Origin: Antedon mediterranea
Taxonomy: Eukaryota; Echinodermata; Crinoidea; Comatulida; Antedonidae
DNA length: 64,000 bases
Assembly (NCBI RefSeq): GCF_964355755.1
Contig: NC_092671.1
Coordinates: 23,517,070 to 23,581,069, forward strand
Direction of reading: 5' to 3'
Position 1 is the first letter of the stretch; the number at the start of each line of letters is the position of its first letter. The position numbers and the translations under genes are program-made. Below, piece by piece: positions 33,021 to 44,979 of this stretch. The notes below the pieces were generated by a model. That model had not been told where the DNA came from. It ran no database searches and was given only the letters and a program-made list of their open reading frames with translations.

Positions 33021-33319
33021 GTCATAATGAAGCACAGGCGGACTGGAAATTGTAGATGCCGAGACTCAAACAGAAGATCTTTTGGTATAATTGGGATTTT
33101 TGGAATGAAAACATCTTCATTATTTGTATGGACCCGTTAAAATTTGTTTTTGTGGAAATCTCCGTTTAGAATTTCGGGAGAGGTAACATTTAATTTCTTA
33201 CAAAGATTCTTGAGACAATTAAAAAGTAATAGGAAAATTGATAAGCAATTTATAAGAAAATGTATCCCAATGGTTCACAACTATTACATTTTGTGAAACT
33301 AGCCCATAATCTAACACGC

Positions 33320-33775
33320 TTTGATGTTTTTTGATCCATGTAAAAGTACCAGCAAAGAACTTATAACACAAGAATCTCCTGTTCTTCAATTTGCATTCAA
33401 AACACAGTATCGGAAGTACAGGGTTAAAAGGTCAATTGGGCGACGTCATTTCACAGCATGGAGCAGCGCCCCCTCCAAACTAGGAAGTCAATTACTCTAC
33501 CCCCCTAGAGTATTAGCAGATCCCCTCTATGATTTTGACTTTCTGATGTTGCGCCCTACTCCCTCCTTGTGGCACAACATGATCGCCAAAGTCTCATGAT
33601 ATGGCACTTCGAGAGAGCCCTACTCCTCAGTCAATTACTCTATCCCCCCTAGAGTATTAGCAGATCCCCTCTATGATTTTGACTTTCTAATTTGATGCGG
33701 GCGACAGTGCCTTTCGAAATTGTTACGCGCTTCGGACGAACAGGAGATTCTTGTGTTATAAGTTCTTTGGTACCA
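33320..33775. repeat. Direct and inverted duplications
   Basis: A ~75-bp block (CAATTACTCTA..CCTAGAGTATTAG..CCTCTATGATTTTGACTTTC) occurs at 33485-33545 and 33630-33692. AAAGAACTTATAACACAAGA (about 33353) returns in inverted form at about 33745. Together they look like a rearranged small element with inverted ends. Confidence 0.65.
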
Positions 33776-33861
33776 GTACCTTTGGTGAAACCTTCACAAA
33801 AACTATATACATCCCGACGTATGCGGCGCCCTACTACCGCATGGTAATAAAACAGGATGCT

Positions 33862-35990
33862 AGTCAAGTCGCCCCATCGCAAAGTCGCCCCATACAAAGT
33901 CGCCCCATACACAGTCGCCCCATCGCAAAGTCGCCCCAAAACAAAGTCGCCCTGACACAGTCGCCCCATTGCAAAGTCGCCCCATCGCAAAGTCGCCCCA
34001 ACGCAAAGTCGCCCCATCGCAAAGTCGCCCCAACACAAAGTCGCCCCATCGCAAAGTCGCCCCAAAACGTTAAAAAATAGTTTAAAAGTGCGTAAAATGT
34101 CGCAATGATACACAAAATAACACGGAACGTGTAGGCATAAAAGGGGAAGCCCCGCCATGTAGTCTCAGGTCACACGATCGGCACGCTCCCCAATCATCAG
34201 AGAGGAAGCCCCCAACTAATCACTCCGCGGTCGCACTAACGTGCTAGCTCTCACCAGAGGGAAACCCCCCCGTAATTACTCCGCCGTTGTCGCACTACAA
34301 CGCACCATCTGAAGATGGGGAAACCCCGTCGGAGTTTTACGATGATATCAGTCGCGTTCGAAATCGGTGGCGTTTAATTTTGGTCGCGATAAAATGATGT
34401 TATACGATCTAGATTATTTTTACTTTGGTCGATGAATATTTATTATTATTAGGCCTATATTAATAATTGATTTTTGTTTTTATTTTACACTGAGGTCTAT
34501 GATGAGAGAAAGATGTGTGCCTTAAAAATGACAATTTGTAAACATAGTTTAAGATTATAGTAAGCCTATTATTCAGCATAATGTCATTTAACAGTACATA
34601 AATTTAAATGTGAAATATTTTATAGGGAACGTAGGCTACGTCTGTGTCTTTTATTTTTATATGCAACAAATTAGGTAAAACAATTTATTTATAAACATTC
34701 AGTTTACTATTATATACATAGTATTACAATGAACATTGATTATAAGCCTGGAAATGCAATCCCATCATTATATCCATTATAAAATTGCATCATATCGCCA
34801 CGATATGTCGTAAATGATGACGTGCATGTGTGTATTCGTCGTACGTCCGTGTACGTAATTCCGTGCCTCTTCACTGTCTTGTTTATTAAAATTAAATAAA
34901 CACCCGATATGAGGATATTTATTAGGCATGATAATTAGAATGTTCTATAACCAAAAGGGTTGAAAAGAATTTCTTCAGTAAAATGATCATTCTGCTGTTG
35001 AATAAAAAGCGACTCGCAATCTGAAACATTCTCTGAAACCAATCGGAGCTGCTCCTTCTCGTATCTGTTTCCTTCTCACAGCTGCTACGTCTTTCTGCTG
35101 CCCGTCGGGGATTCCCCTTTTAAAAAAAACACGCACACGATAATCATACTGTACGATGGTTTTTCCATGGTCAAAATGTAGCGTTTTAATTTTACTAAAA
35201 TACCTGCATGTGTAAAACGATCATATCGGCGAAGAAATCCCCTTTTTTTTATTTCTTCAAGTCATAATTAAAATTAAATAACTATAGACACATAACTTGT
35301 CAATAAATGCAAAATGATTAATAAGTAGCCTATATATAACATTTATTGTCTTACAACGCTGTTATTGTTTTAACTACTGTAAATATACGAAGGCCTACTA
35401 TTTATACACTTATTATATTATCCTAAAAAATGAGCTGGTATCCACGCGTAGGTTGAAGAAAGATTCGTAATTGTGGCTCTGGTAACTAATTTTAAAATCA
35501 TATTAAATTATTTTCGAAACTATAAATCAGGGATAATCTTTTCGAAATCTTTTTAGAACTTTCAAACAAGGGACTATTTTTTAATGATTTTTAAAAAGCA
35601 CATCACTCCATTAAAACCTGTAAAATAAAAATTAAAACACAAATTATGTATATATTAATAGGATAAACATTATAATGTATACGACCTTTAGGGCGACCAA
35701 AGTAACAACGCAATCGATATCAAACGCAACCGCTATATGATTAAAACAGCGTACTACTACTAGCGGCGGCACTTCCGAAATAAAACCGTGGGCGACTTTG
35801 CGATGGGGCGACTTTGCGATGGGGCGACTTTGCGTTGGGGCGACTTTGCGATGGGGCGACTTTGCGATGGGGCGACTTTTTAATGGGGCGACTGTGCCGG
35901 GGCGACTTTGTTTTGGGGCGACTTTGCGATGGGGCGACTTTGTATTGGGCGACTTTGTATGGGGCGACTTTGCGATGGGGCGACTTGACT
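33862..35990. mobile_element. Foldback element; TIRs are 13 x 16-bp repeats
   Basis: Left arm 33862-34070 and right arm 35788-35990 are inverted copies made of about 13 tandem units of AAGTCGCCCCATCGCA. The outer ends AGTCAAGTCGCCCC / GGGGCGACTTGACT match. Unit variants occur in the same order in both arms (for example, second unit ATACA, fifth AAAACA, sixth an irregular GACA/GCACA form). The 1.7-kb interior has no transposase-like ORF but has degenerate ~65-bp repeats with GGAAGCCCC and GTCGCACT (34145-34330). The ORFs seen in the arms are repeat translations. Structure resembles Drosophila FB-type foldback transposons. Confidence 0.85.
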
Positions 35991-36154
35991 GGATTCCCAT
36001 AAAACACACGGTTTGCGAATTGGTATATTTTGACGATACGCAGTTCTCTGATCATCTTTAGACTATAAATTGCTTCTGAACATCGTGTGTGTAGTGGTTG
36101 ATGTGTAGAATCTGAAAAAAAATCAGATAAGCTTACCTTACGACTACGTCCGAA

Positions 36155-36176
36155 ATGGCTGCAGCAACCGAATTAG
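36155..36176 (+). other. Candidate first coding exon of an unknown gene
   Basis: ATGGCTGCAGCAACCGAATTAG (MAAATEL, given as positions 36155-36176) is followed by a GTAATT donor, after a polypurine-poor upstream stretch. It has the look of a short initiating exon, but no downstream exon was found. Weak. Confidence 0.15.
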
Positions 36177-37559
36177 GTAATTATTTTTTAATATTATTAG
36201 CGCTAGGCCTAGCCTCTACTAGGGCCCGCCCCGGTCTAGCCTATGTCACTAGGCCTAGGCCTATGTGTAGGGGTGAACAGACTGTCGGTCACGGACATCA
36301 TACAGAATAGACACGATCCGGTCCATTTTTTGGCGGTAATTCCGTTTCGCACCGGTTTTTATTTCGACTTCCTTTTGACTTCAAACTTGTTAAAGATGTA
36401 TTGTCCCTGGTGGGCCTTGAAACACTAAAAACTGAAAAAGGTCAAAATATTCTAAAATTTAAATTGGCCATAATAATAATTTATTTGGAGTTTACACTTT
36501 TTTTACAACAGTGGCACTCGACTAGTCAGTGGAAGGTGCATCCATAAGAAATATACAAACAAAAAAATGATATACAGTCAACTCTGCTTAAGTCGAATTC
36601 GCGTAAGTCGAAAAATTGCGAAAGTCGAATTTTTATGAAAGTCCCAATTCTTTCCTATACATTACTGTGCAATTTTTATTTGCAAGTCGAATTTTTCTAA
36701 GTCGATGTCTTTTTGCCATACGAATACATACATTCTTAGTGATTTATAATCATATAAGTCAAAGTCACAAATCACGTGGTAAAAAGCTGATGAAATGTAC
36801 GTAAATTCGATAAACAAATGACAGAGGTGATAATATGGTACCATACATATCGGTTCTCTCAAGCAGGTTGTTTAGCATAGGCGGTGTCCTATATAACTAT
36901 AGCTAGTATATATCTGTGAGTTGTTTTTAGCGTTGAGAACTTGGGCGGCGTTTTGTGGGTACCCATTTTGTGCTAGACAGATGACAATAAACATAGGGAT
37001 AACGATGCAAAATTAAAATCTGTTATTTTTCAACCAATTTAAACATTATATGTTAGTATTTTGTTTCAATATTCCAATAAAGAAAGAATTACGAAAATCT
37101 GACTTGTAGTTTTCGAAATATAAGGTCTAAAACATCTCCGAAAATGATCGTTTTTGGCCACGAACGTTGTAAACAAATTGCGCCCTCAGTCGACAATTGT
37201 ATGAACCACACCGTTTTTTTATAAAATAATTACAAATAATTACATTTTATAGTAATTTATTTTATATATCAACATTGGAAATATCAATAAAATATGTTAT
37301 TAAATGTTTACAAAATATATAAAGTTGTTTATTTAACAGAATTCGTACAAATTCATTGCTCTAAATTTGTGTAGTAACATCAGTACAGACAGACCATGTG
37401 ACTTCGCGGTACACGCGAGAGAAAACATTCCGCTGTGGGTGATTCGCGTCCACCAATCAAATAGCCAGGATCCAAAATCATTCAACCGTGAGCTCTGCCG
37501 ATCGCTGGAAATCTCAGCTTTGATTGGCTTACGATGACATCATATCACAAAATGGTGGT
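36177..37559. other. Intergenic, scattered repeat motifs
   Basis: Contains AGGCCTAGGCCT clusters (about 36199-36265) and a pogo/Tigger-like terminal sequence ACAGTCAACTCTGCTTAAGT at 36573 with internal AAGTCGAA repeats to about 36710, whose partner end I could not find. Otherwise AT-rich and featureless. Confidence 0.4.
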
Positions 37560-38110
37560 TTTGTAGTTGAGCCTCACGTAATTTTCACAATTTTATTTAA
37601 AAAATGAAATAAATGGACCTGCTTTATGGTATGTGTGATTTTTCTCTAAAAGATTTAAATAATAAAGGCTTCATACAGAGAAAAAACCGTTTTTTTGGCA
37701 CTTATAATAAATATTTCTCAGAGAAAAAAGCACATGGCATGTAGAACTATATTATCTTGGCGTAGGAAGACAAACAAATCCCAGGTCATGAGAGGTTCAA
37801 CTACAAAAACAAGGTTGAATAGGTTAGGTCACTGGACCGTCGAAGGTTTTTGAGTAAACAATCTACCGCGTATGGTCGTACGCGCTAGACAGTACGATAT
37901 TTTAACCACATTTTTTACATGTTTGGTTGAATATAATGACGATAAAAAATAGTTGATCTTATGGAATGATATGTAAATAAATAAATACTCAAAAGAATTA
38001 TGTTTACAGTTCAATTATTTTCAGAATAATATTACATAAAAATGTGTTTACCAATGGACAAATAATCGCGTCAATGACATAGCGCGCATGGTAACGTACG
38101 CGGAGTTGAA
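37560..38110. repeat. Dispersed repeat, copy also at 56210-56700
   Basis: Long direct match to 56210-56700: TAATTTTCACAATTT, TTTATGGTATGTGTGATTTT, TATTATCTTGGCGTAGGAAG, CAGGTCATGAGAGG, GTACGCGCTAGA, and TCAATTATTTTCAGAATAAT. Non-coding; the small minus-strand ORFs in both copies just reflect this. Confidence 0.85.
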
Positions 38111-38819
38111 TCGTGGCAATAACAATGGAGTCAACTCTTGGTAACCCTAATAAACAATGGATACCGATTTCAAATTAGAACCAAAATGTATTTATTATAC
38201 GTTTTCTTATTGTTACAGTTTAAAGGCCCATTTATACTAGGACGATAACTATGGACGATAAATATATAAACCTGCATTTTTTTTACATAAAACAAAATAA
38301 ATTAGAAAGGTTTTCGTTCTAGAACTATAGGATAATCATTCATGCTGTCTTTGATAAAAATAATATTTTTAAAATTCCAATCAAATGACGTCATGATAAA
38401 TAAAAACAATAAAATCATTGTATTGTCACGATATTATTGCTCTTACTAATCATGACGTCATTTGATTGGACGTGTGAACAGGGCTCGATTTTTGAAATTT
38501 TACTAGCTAGACCACTGGGCTTGTTCAATGTGAGTTTCACTAGCCCACTGGATGTTTCACTAATCCGCTTATTGACTAAATCTTACTGGGTATATACCGC
38601 ACACCTGAATCAAAACTAACTAAACTACTGTAAGTTCTAGTTAGTTTATACAGTAGGCCTATGCTGTAGTTTAAAGGTCAATAACCATACTATCGGCTAT
38701 TCTTGTACAAAATGTGCCATTAGACTGGATAGAAACACACATGTTTTAAACAATTTAAAACGAAAAAAAAATTCATAAGACCACAATTTTCAAAGTTATA
38801 TTATTATTATATTATTATA

Positions 38820-39190
38820 TTACATAGCCTATATAAATACGCGAACGTGATTGGTTGAAACTGCATCACATGACTACCGCTGCGAGGATCGTAAATCGTA
38901 TATATCCTCGAGAACGATGATATTGACTGTGTAATTTTCGCGTAATAATCGTGTCCCCTGTCATTAATCATATAAATTCTCGAGTACGATGATATTGACT
39001 GTGTAATTTTCGTGTGCAACACTCGAGTTTGCCGATAAATAAACAAAAGTCATCTACTCGATCTTGAACTCGGGTGGAATTGTCACTCCATCGCAAGACA
39101 ACGTTTCATCCGCTGGGCCACGGAATTTGCTTGAAGAAATTAATCTTCTAAACTATTTAAGCTATGCATACATAGCGCCCTCATTTGTTA
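38820..39190. repeat. ~85-bp tandem duplication
   Basis: GAACGATGATATTGACTGTGT..AATTTTCG at about 38910 recurs as GTACGATGATATTGACTGTGT..AATTTTCG at about 38982, each preceded by TCCTCGAG/TTCTCGAG. Two copies; the minus-strand ORF here simply spans the duplication. Confidence 0.75.
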
Positions 39191-39489
39191 TAAGTCCACC
39201 CTAGTAGTAACCTAGTAACTAGTACGCGCTGAACATCCGGTAATTCGGCTCCTCGAAGATCGAGAGAAGACGAATTGTTTATTCGGCCTACCTGATTATA
39301 AATTCTTCTGTTAATTTAAACGACCTAGGCCTAAGTGAATATTTTATTGCCAAGGAATCATTAATTAGTAATTATCTGTATATTATTCTTCGCAAGGTAA
39401 GGTGTCTAGGCAGGCTTGTTTTAAATACAATACAAATACTATAGGAGGCCTAGCCTAGCTTCACCCAACCCAGCAGACTTGTTCTTGGC

Positions 39490-39690
39490 TATATAATATA
39501 ACAGATATTGCCTTTTATATCGGTTAAATATAAGATTTGACATCCCCTCGGGAATGATATTAAGTTCTCGGGGAATATATATTTCCCTCAGCTGGCGCTT
39601 CGGAAAATATATATTCCCTCGAACTTAATATCATTCCCTCGAGGATGTCAAATCTTATATTTAACCTCTAAGCAGTCAATATCTGTATAA
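39490..39690. mobile_element. Small foldback MITE
   Basis: 39515-39581 and 39600-39667 are inverted arms (TTAAATATAAGATTTGACAT.. / ..ATGTCAAATCTTATATTTAA) with inner TTCCCTCG/CGAGGGAA and a 20-bp loop. The flanks ATAACAGATATTG and CAATATCTGTATA continue the inversion. Confidence 0.82.
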
Positions 39691-39699
39691 TATTTGACT

Positions 39700-40040
39700 A
39701 ATAGTTCAAAGGTCAATAGTTGTAGAATCGGCCATTTTTGTAAAAACATTTCATTATAATAAATATGAATGTATAGTTTCTGAACAATTTGAGCCCTATT
39801 TCGTGTCTCTCCGATTATTGGTTACTGAGATACGATAAATCAAGGTCAAAGGTCAAAATGCCAGAAATAAGACTTGCATCCATTTTTTGAGAAAATGTGT
39901 CATTAAAGTGAATATAAAAACATATATTTAAAACATTTTGACACCAAAATTAATTATCTTTGACAAGTGGTTCTCGAGATATAGGGTAATTATAAAAAAT
40001 GGCCGCCATTTTTAATTATGCAAATTAAAGGCTTAGATGG
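39700..40040. repeat. Dispersed repeat related to 13200-13600
   Basis: Shares AACAATTTGAG, AAGGTCAAAGGTCAAA and the ATGGCC blocks with the intron 1 copy in the same order. No ORF. Confidence 0.55.
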
Positions 40041-40193
40041 CCGAATTTCGCTTGGGATCTGCCATATTCGTAATCAGCAAGGTCGAAATATCCTAAATCA
40101 AGTGGATCCCAGCTTCTACCCAAAAATGCTTCTTGATTCGTTTTCTAGGCTGTTTTTTCAGAAATCTACTAGGCCTAGCCTAGGCCTATAATT

Positions 40194-42200
40194 AGGTATC
40201 CCAATGAAAGCGCACAGAGGGGTATCACTTTTGAAATATTGACGAAATTCGAAAAAGTAGTATGACTTTGATGTTAAATAAATCGTATTCAATCTTAATT
40301 AATACTTACAAAATTTATATTGTTTGAAAGTACTTGTTTTAATCTTTGTATAAGTGTGTTTATAATTAAAATTAATGAATTAGTTGCCGAGAAAATGCGA
40401 TTTTAAAACGGTTCTAAAATCCCGTCGAGCCGATTTCCGCGCGTTGAAAACCTCATCGGAAAATCCCCATCAGTTTTCAAAACACGATCGCACGATTACC
40501 ATTGGAGCTAGCGGATTAATTTTTGTTGTATGTTATCAGGCTTTAAATAAGCTTTAATTTGATACGAAAATCGTCTTCTATAAATAGGTTTTTCGTAACG
40601 AAAAGTCAATTTTTGTGACAAAAATCCAATTTTGATTCACCGTTTATGGAAAAATATTATGGATTTTGGTATTAAATTATAGCTAAATCTACATTGAAAT
40701 CGATAAAACATAGTTTACAAACGTATTGTGCATGGTAATTGAGCGAACTACATTTTAAAATGGTGCATGAGGCGTAAATCCCGTTCAAAATTTTAAAGAT
40801 CCAACCATTATAATCCGGTGAATATTGTAGTGAGTAAAATATTGTACTCTAAAATACGCGCGTGTTTGTTGTGGCGTTTTCCGTTAAATACATTAATGCA
40901 CCCTATCAGCGAATGGTACGTTCCATATTTTGAACACGTTGTTTAGTTTTCCTCGCTCGAGTTCGACCGGCTCGACGCGAGATGTGTGACAGCAGCGATG
41001 TCGGAGATTGACATGTCCTTTTCCGTCGTAGAATATCTGGTTTTACACATTAATTTAACAACTTAAAATTAATGTAATGTGCGGAAGATTTATTATGCAA
41101 GTATACAATGCAAATGCGTTAGGTTAAAATGTACCGAGGAAATTTATTAAGCTAATTTACCAACGTTACATTTGACTCTGTATACGGCGGCCGAAAGTCA
41201 TTAACTGCGACCGAAATACTTTAACGGAGCGACTACTGATCGCGAGTAAGCCGTGACTTGGCCTAAACTTTAGCTCCGTATTTCAATTTAATAACGTAAT
41301 AATACGAAAAGAAAACAATTTTTATAATGTTATATATACTATTCAGGTAAACAATTAATTGTTTTAATTAACATTGATTATTTTAAATGAGTTTATTTTG
41401 ACCCATATTGTGCGTTTGCCTTAAAAGAGCATATCTTACTTAGCTTAGATTTGGTGTCATAATCATATGGGCCTAAAATCTTGTTTTACGTATTCAAAAG
41501 TTATATATAATAGTATTTATGATTGAAATTATAAATATAAAGTATATTATAAAATATTCTAATAATTATACTTACCGAAAATTAGTGTAAAAGAAAGGAA
41601 ACAGTACACACCGTTTTTAACATACTTTTTCATTTTTTCTTTTTATAATTTTAAATTTCACCATTAAAAAAAATTTTTTTTTTCATATACACATCTAAAA
41701 TATATTTATTAATGAAATATACACTACATTCTAACAAGTACAAAAAAAATTAAATGAATTAGTACAGTAGTTCAAAAGTTACAGATCATTGAAAAATTGC
41801 AGTTTTTTCATTTTTTAGGGAATTCCAGCAAAAATGGGCGTTAAATGCTTTCCTACCACTTTGCGGACCAATAATTTAAAAAATAGGTTTCGTTGAGGCT
41901 CCAAAAAAAATAGAGTTGTACAACTCTGTGATATCTATAGGTTTAACAAAATTCAAAACTTTTAACTAATTATTGTAAAAGTTATAACCTTTTAAAAATG
42001 CTTCCAATTTCAACTGCAAAAAACACCATTTTTAGGCAAAAAATCGTATATTTTTTTACCACTTTAAATAACCATAACTTTAGAACGGGTAATCGGATTT
42101 CAATCATTTAAATCGCAAAATGCTAATTACATTAAGTTCTTTATGGTTAACTGAAAGAAAATGTAAAAAAATTAATCTGAATTTTTTCATTGGGATACCT
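40194..42200. mobile_element. 2.0-kb non-autonomous element, AGGTATCCCAATGAAA ends
   Basis: Starts AGGTATCCCAATGAAA and ends TTTCATTGGGATACCT. A second, full-length inverted copy occupies 50884-55180 (after removing an LTR insertion), giving clean boundaries for both. Length 2007 bp; no ORF over 60 codons. Interior includes a CG-rich block around 40850-41260 and A/T-runs. No clear target duplication. Family not recognised. Confidence 0.88.
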
Positions 42201-43229
42201 ACTATAATAAATAATATAGGGCTAGTTAGGCCTAGAACTAGGCCTAGAAATTAAAAACAAAAATTAAGTACCTGTATTTCACAAAGTAATACAAAAAAAA
42301 TATTAATGACAAGTTACTAAGTATCATTTGAATATTACATCTTAAAAATGTAATTAAGGAAAGGGTATTTGGCTGTGTTTACATACGGCGGTCACACACG
42401 CGATGCTTGCTAGAAGAGCTAGACCAGCTGCTGGGATGGTGAGACTAGAGGACATGTTTTGTCACTAAATTTGGGTAACCAAATTGGTTGATTTTTTTCG
42501 GAGAAAAAAAATTAATTAAAATTCCAAAGACAGAAGTGAAGCATCTTCCTCTAATTAATAAAAATAGGCCTACTTCTATTAAATTTTTTTTTTTATTAAC
42601 TATATTTTATACATTAAAATTGATTTGTTCAATAAAAGCAACCATTTGGTTGGTACTTGTTCTGGCTTAAAAGACTAGTTGAGGCATTTATCTGACACCG
42701 CACTGGATACACTGTGAGGTGTAATGGAAGTAAATTGGCACTTGAAAGCAGACAGGGGAATCCCCTTATTGGTGACTTGACACGCTGATTTAAGGAGCGT
42801 GATTAGTTGCTCTCCTTCGTTAACGTTAACGAGGAACGTGATTGCGAAGGCGCTCTATAAAAATGATGGACTACAAACAATTAGGCCAGTGGCTAGAGTA
42901 TTTTAATAATGCATTTTAAAAGTCTAGGCCTAAATATTCTCTAGCCTAATTATTTACACACTAGACACCCGGGCTTGTTGGGTGGAAGATTGACTAACCC
43001 AGAGCAGTTTTAACTAGACATTGTACGCCGGACTAGTGAAATATCGAGCCCTGGTGAAAATATCATTTTCATCAAAGGAAGCATAGAAGGTTATTCTATA
43101 GTTTTAGAATGAAAAGTTTTTATATTTCTTTTGTTTTATGTATGAAAAATGCACATTTGTCTATTTATCGTCGATCGTTATCGTCCTAGTGTAAATGGGC
43201 CTTAAACCATAAAGAAAATCAGGAAGCCA

Positions 43230-43740
43230 CTAACAACTCCTGTGACCTAAAGGAAGGGTGTTAGAACGTAGCTTGAATTTTAGGCTAGCACATAGAAAGT
43301 CTGTACAATTCAATAGATATTTTTCAAGGTACGGATTAAACTTAATAAGAGAGTATGTCTGAAGTGACGACTTTCTTAGCATTACACTTTTCCAAAATTC
43401 AATGTTTGTGTCATGCATCACCTAAAATCTCTTAGCCCAATGACTATCAAGGTCATTGCCAAGGTAGGAAGTTTCGAAAATCTAATCGATGTCCAAATTA
43501 ATAGACACACACGTCTTAGCAAAACTGCGGATCAGTTTATAGCGTGGCTCTACATTTGTTGTTGAATTTAGACACGTATTAAGCATAAAATTAGGCCAAC
43601 AGTGTTTATCCATGTTCATTACATAATTAATAAATTTGGCTCTAGATATATCTTGAATAACTTTAATTGGAACTGTCGTGGTTCGGGAATCCTTAATTTT
43701 GATTTGCTAGTTTTAGACCATTAAGGTTTGGTCTGTGAAG
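43230..43740 (-). pseudogene. LINE ORF C-terminal fragment
   Basis: The minus-strand peptide LQTYSLIKFNPYLEKYLLNCTDF...LKFKLRSNTLPLG resembles the C-terminal LRTY.LFK..F..EKYL....RS.H.LPIE motif found after RT in several non-LTR elements. Upstream minus-strand text is open only in pieces. Truncated and dead. Confidence 0.5.
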
Positions 43741-43889
43741 CCATGTATCCCATGCAACAAAACAATATGCAAGATGAGGCTGTGTTTACTCAGTATCGTT
43801 TATTTTCTTAACAGAAAAAAAATCCTGTATGAAACAACGTAATAATTATTATTATTTCATATCATACTCATACAGTACAGAAAGAAAAT

Positions 43890-44070
43890 ACTGCAACTTT
43901 ACCTACGAAGTAGCTTCGTAGATAGAACGTAGGCTACGTTGTTGGCTTCGTAGGTTCCATTGTTTGGCTTCGTAACCTCAATAAACAACTTTCAATGAGC
44001 TACGTTCTGAACTTTGTAGGGAGTTCGTAACCTAAATAAACAACCCTACGATGTTCTTAGTGAAGTAAGG
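43890..44070. repeat. CGTAG-rich degenerate repeats
   Basis: Several variants of CTTCGTAGGTT, CGTAGGCTACG and CTCAATAAACAAC within 170 bp. Probably related to the minisatellite at 44645-44870. Confidence 0.55.
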
Positions 44071-44644
44071 TGTGAAATTAATGTGTTAAATTTAACTGGC
44101 GGAGGACAAAGTTGTAAATTAATATACTCTCTGCTTACCGCAATCTCTCATGTTTTTTTTAATCAGTACGAGCACGAGTGGGTGACTACCGTCTGACGAC
44201 GATAAAACAGTAATTAAGATCGTGTACCTGGATTTTGTGTCACATGACATGAAACATAATACTCTCTAAACTGCTCAGCTCACATGTTTTTTCCCCTCCA
44301 AATTCTGGTCGGGCCTTTTTCTTTATACATGTCGTAATCATTTTAAAAGGCGTATTATGTATGTTAAATCTTAATATGGAATATATATTTATTTTGCATA
44401 TATTTTGTTGGTGTCCTAGCCTAATTGTCGTTGTTTTTATAATTCGCTAACCAAACAAGGTAGGAATAAATAATGTATAGTATAGGCCGCCAAAACAGGC
44501 TAGGCCTAGCCTCGACTCTCTACGTGAGCTGAGGTCCACCGGCCCGATGTCGTTTCGTCTGCGGATTTCCGTCCAAATTAGGATAACCGATGCGTAGGGT
44601 GGCTACAAAAATTGACCTATCTTTAGGTAGGATTTTAATTAGCA

Positions 44645-44870
44645 AACAATACATTGTTTGTTTGCATTGTCCATGCTTCTACGAACCACCCTACGATCGC
44701 GGCGTAGCCTAGATTTCATAACAATACATCGTAGGCTACGAACAATACATCGTAGGCTACGAACAATACATCGTAGACTAAGAACAATACATCGTAGGCT
44801 ACAAACAATACATCGTAAGAGAGAACAATACATCGTAGGCTACAAACAATACATTGTATGCTACAAACAA
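44645..44870. repeat. Minisatellite, ~22-bp unit
   Basis: About eight to nine units of AACAATACATCGTAGGCTAC with few changes. Opposite-strand ORFs across it are repeat translations (CIVRSLR, TIHRRL) and not genes. Confidence 0.88.
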
Positions 44871-44979
44871 TTACCTACGAAAGCCTACGCGTAGATACGA
44901 AGCAGCAATTTCTTTCTGTACTGTAGTAATATAATTGAACAATAAAAACTATCACAAGCTTACTATAATATGGTCAATA

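Larger units (their letters stand above)
38479..43053. mobile_element. TIR element with CAGGGCTCGA ends, middle of nest
   Basis: Ends CAGGGCTCGATTTTTG and its inverted partner ATATCGAGCCCTG, with GTGAA on both flanks (38474-38478, 43054-43058). Subterminal text GACCACTGGGCTTGTT.. also has a diverged inverted partner (CACCCGGGCTTGTT..). CAGGGCTCGA ends are common in hAT-type elements, but a 5-bp duplication would be atypical. No intact transposase. Itself split by the 40194-42200 element. Confidence 0.65.
38223..43202. mobile_element. MITE with long TIRs, split by nested elements
   Basis: The left end AGGCCCATTTATACTAGGAC.. and right end ..GTCCTAGTGTAAATGGGCC are inverted repeats with similarity extending about 150 bp inward (CTATAGGATAA, ATCATT). 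Flanked by TTAA-like sequence on both sides. Its own sequence is only about 260 bp on the left plus 150 bp on the right; everything between is a second element. Confidence 0.78.

Noticed and set aside
33649-34158. 169-codon ORF (and others) with GRLCDGATLRWGDF repeats
   Set aside because: Direct translation of the 16-bp tandem repeat in the foldback arms; the mirrored ORF on the other arm confirms it.
37829-38014. Minus-strand ORF MNCKHNSF.., also at 56344-56622
   Set aside because: Shared only because both lie in the same dispersed DNA repeat; reading frames differ in length and no family is recognised.
43230-43421. Novel small host gene
   Set aside because: The EKYL/LPLG pattern fits a LINE C-terminus better; no splice sites or start context.
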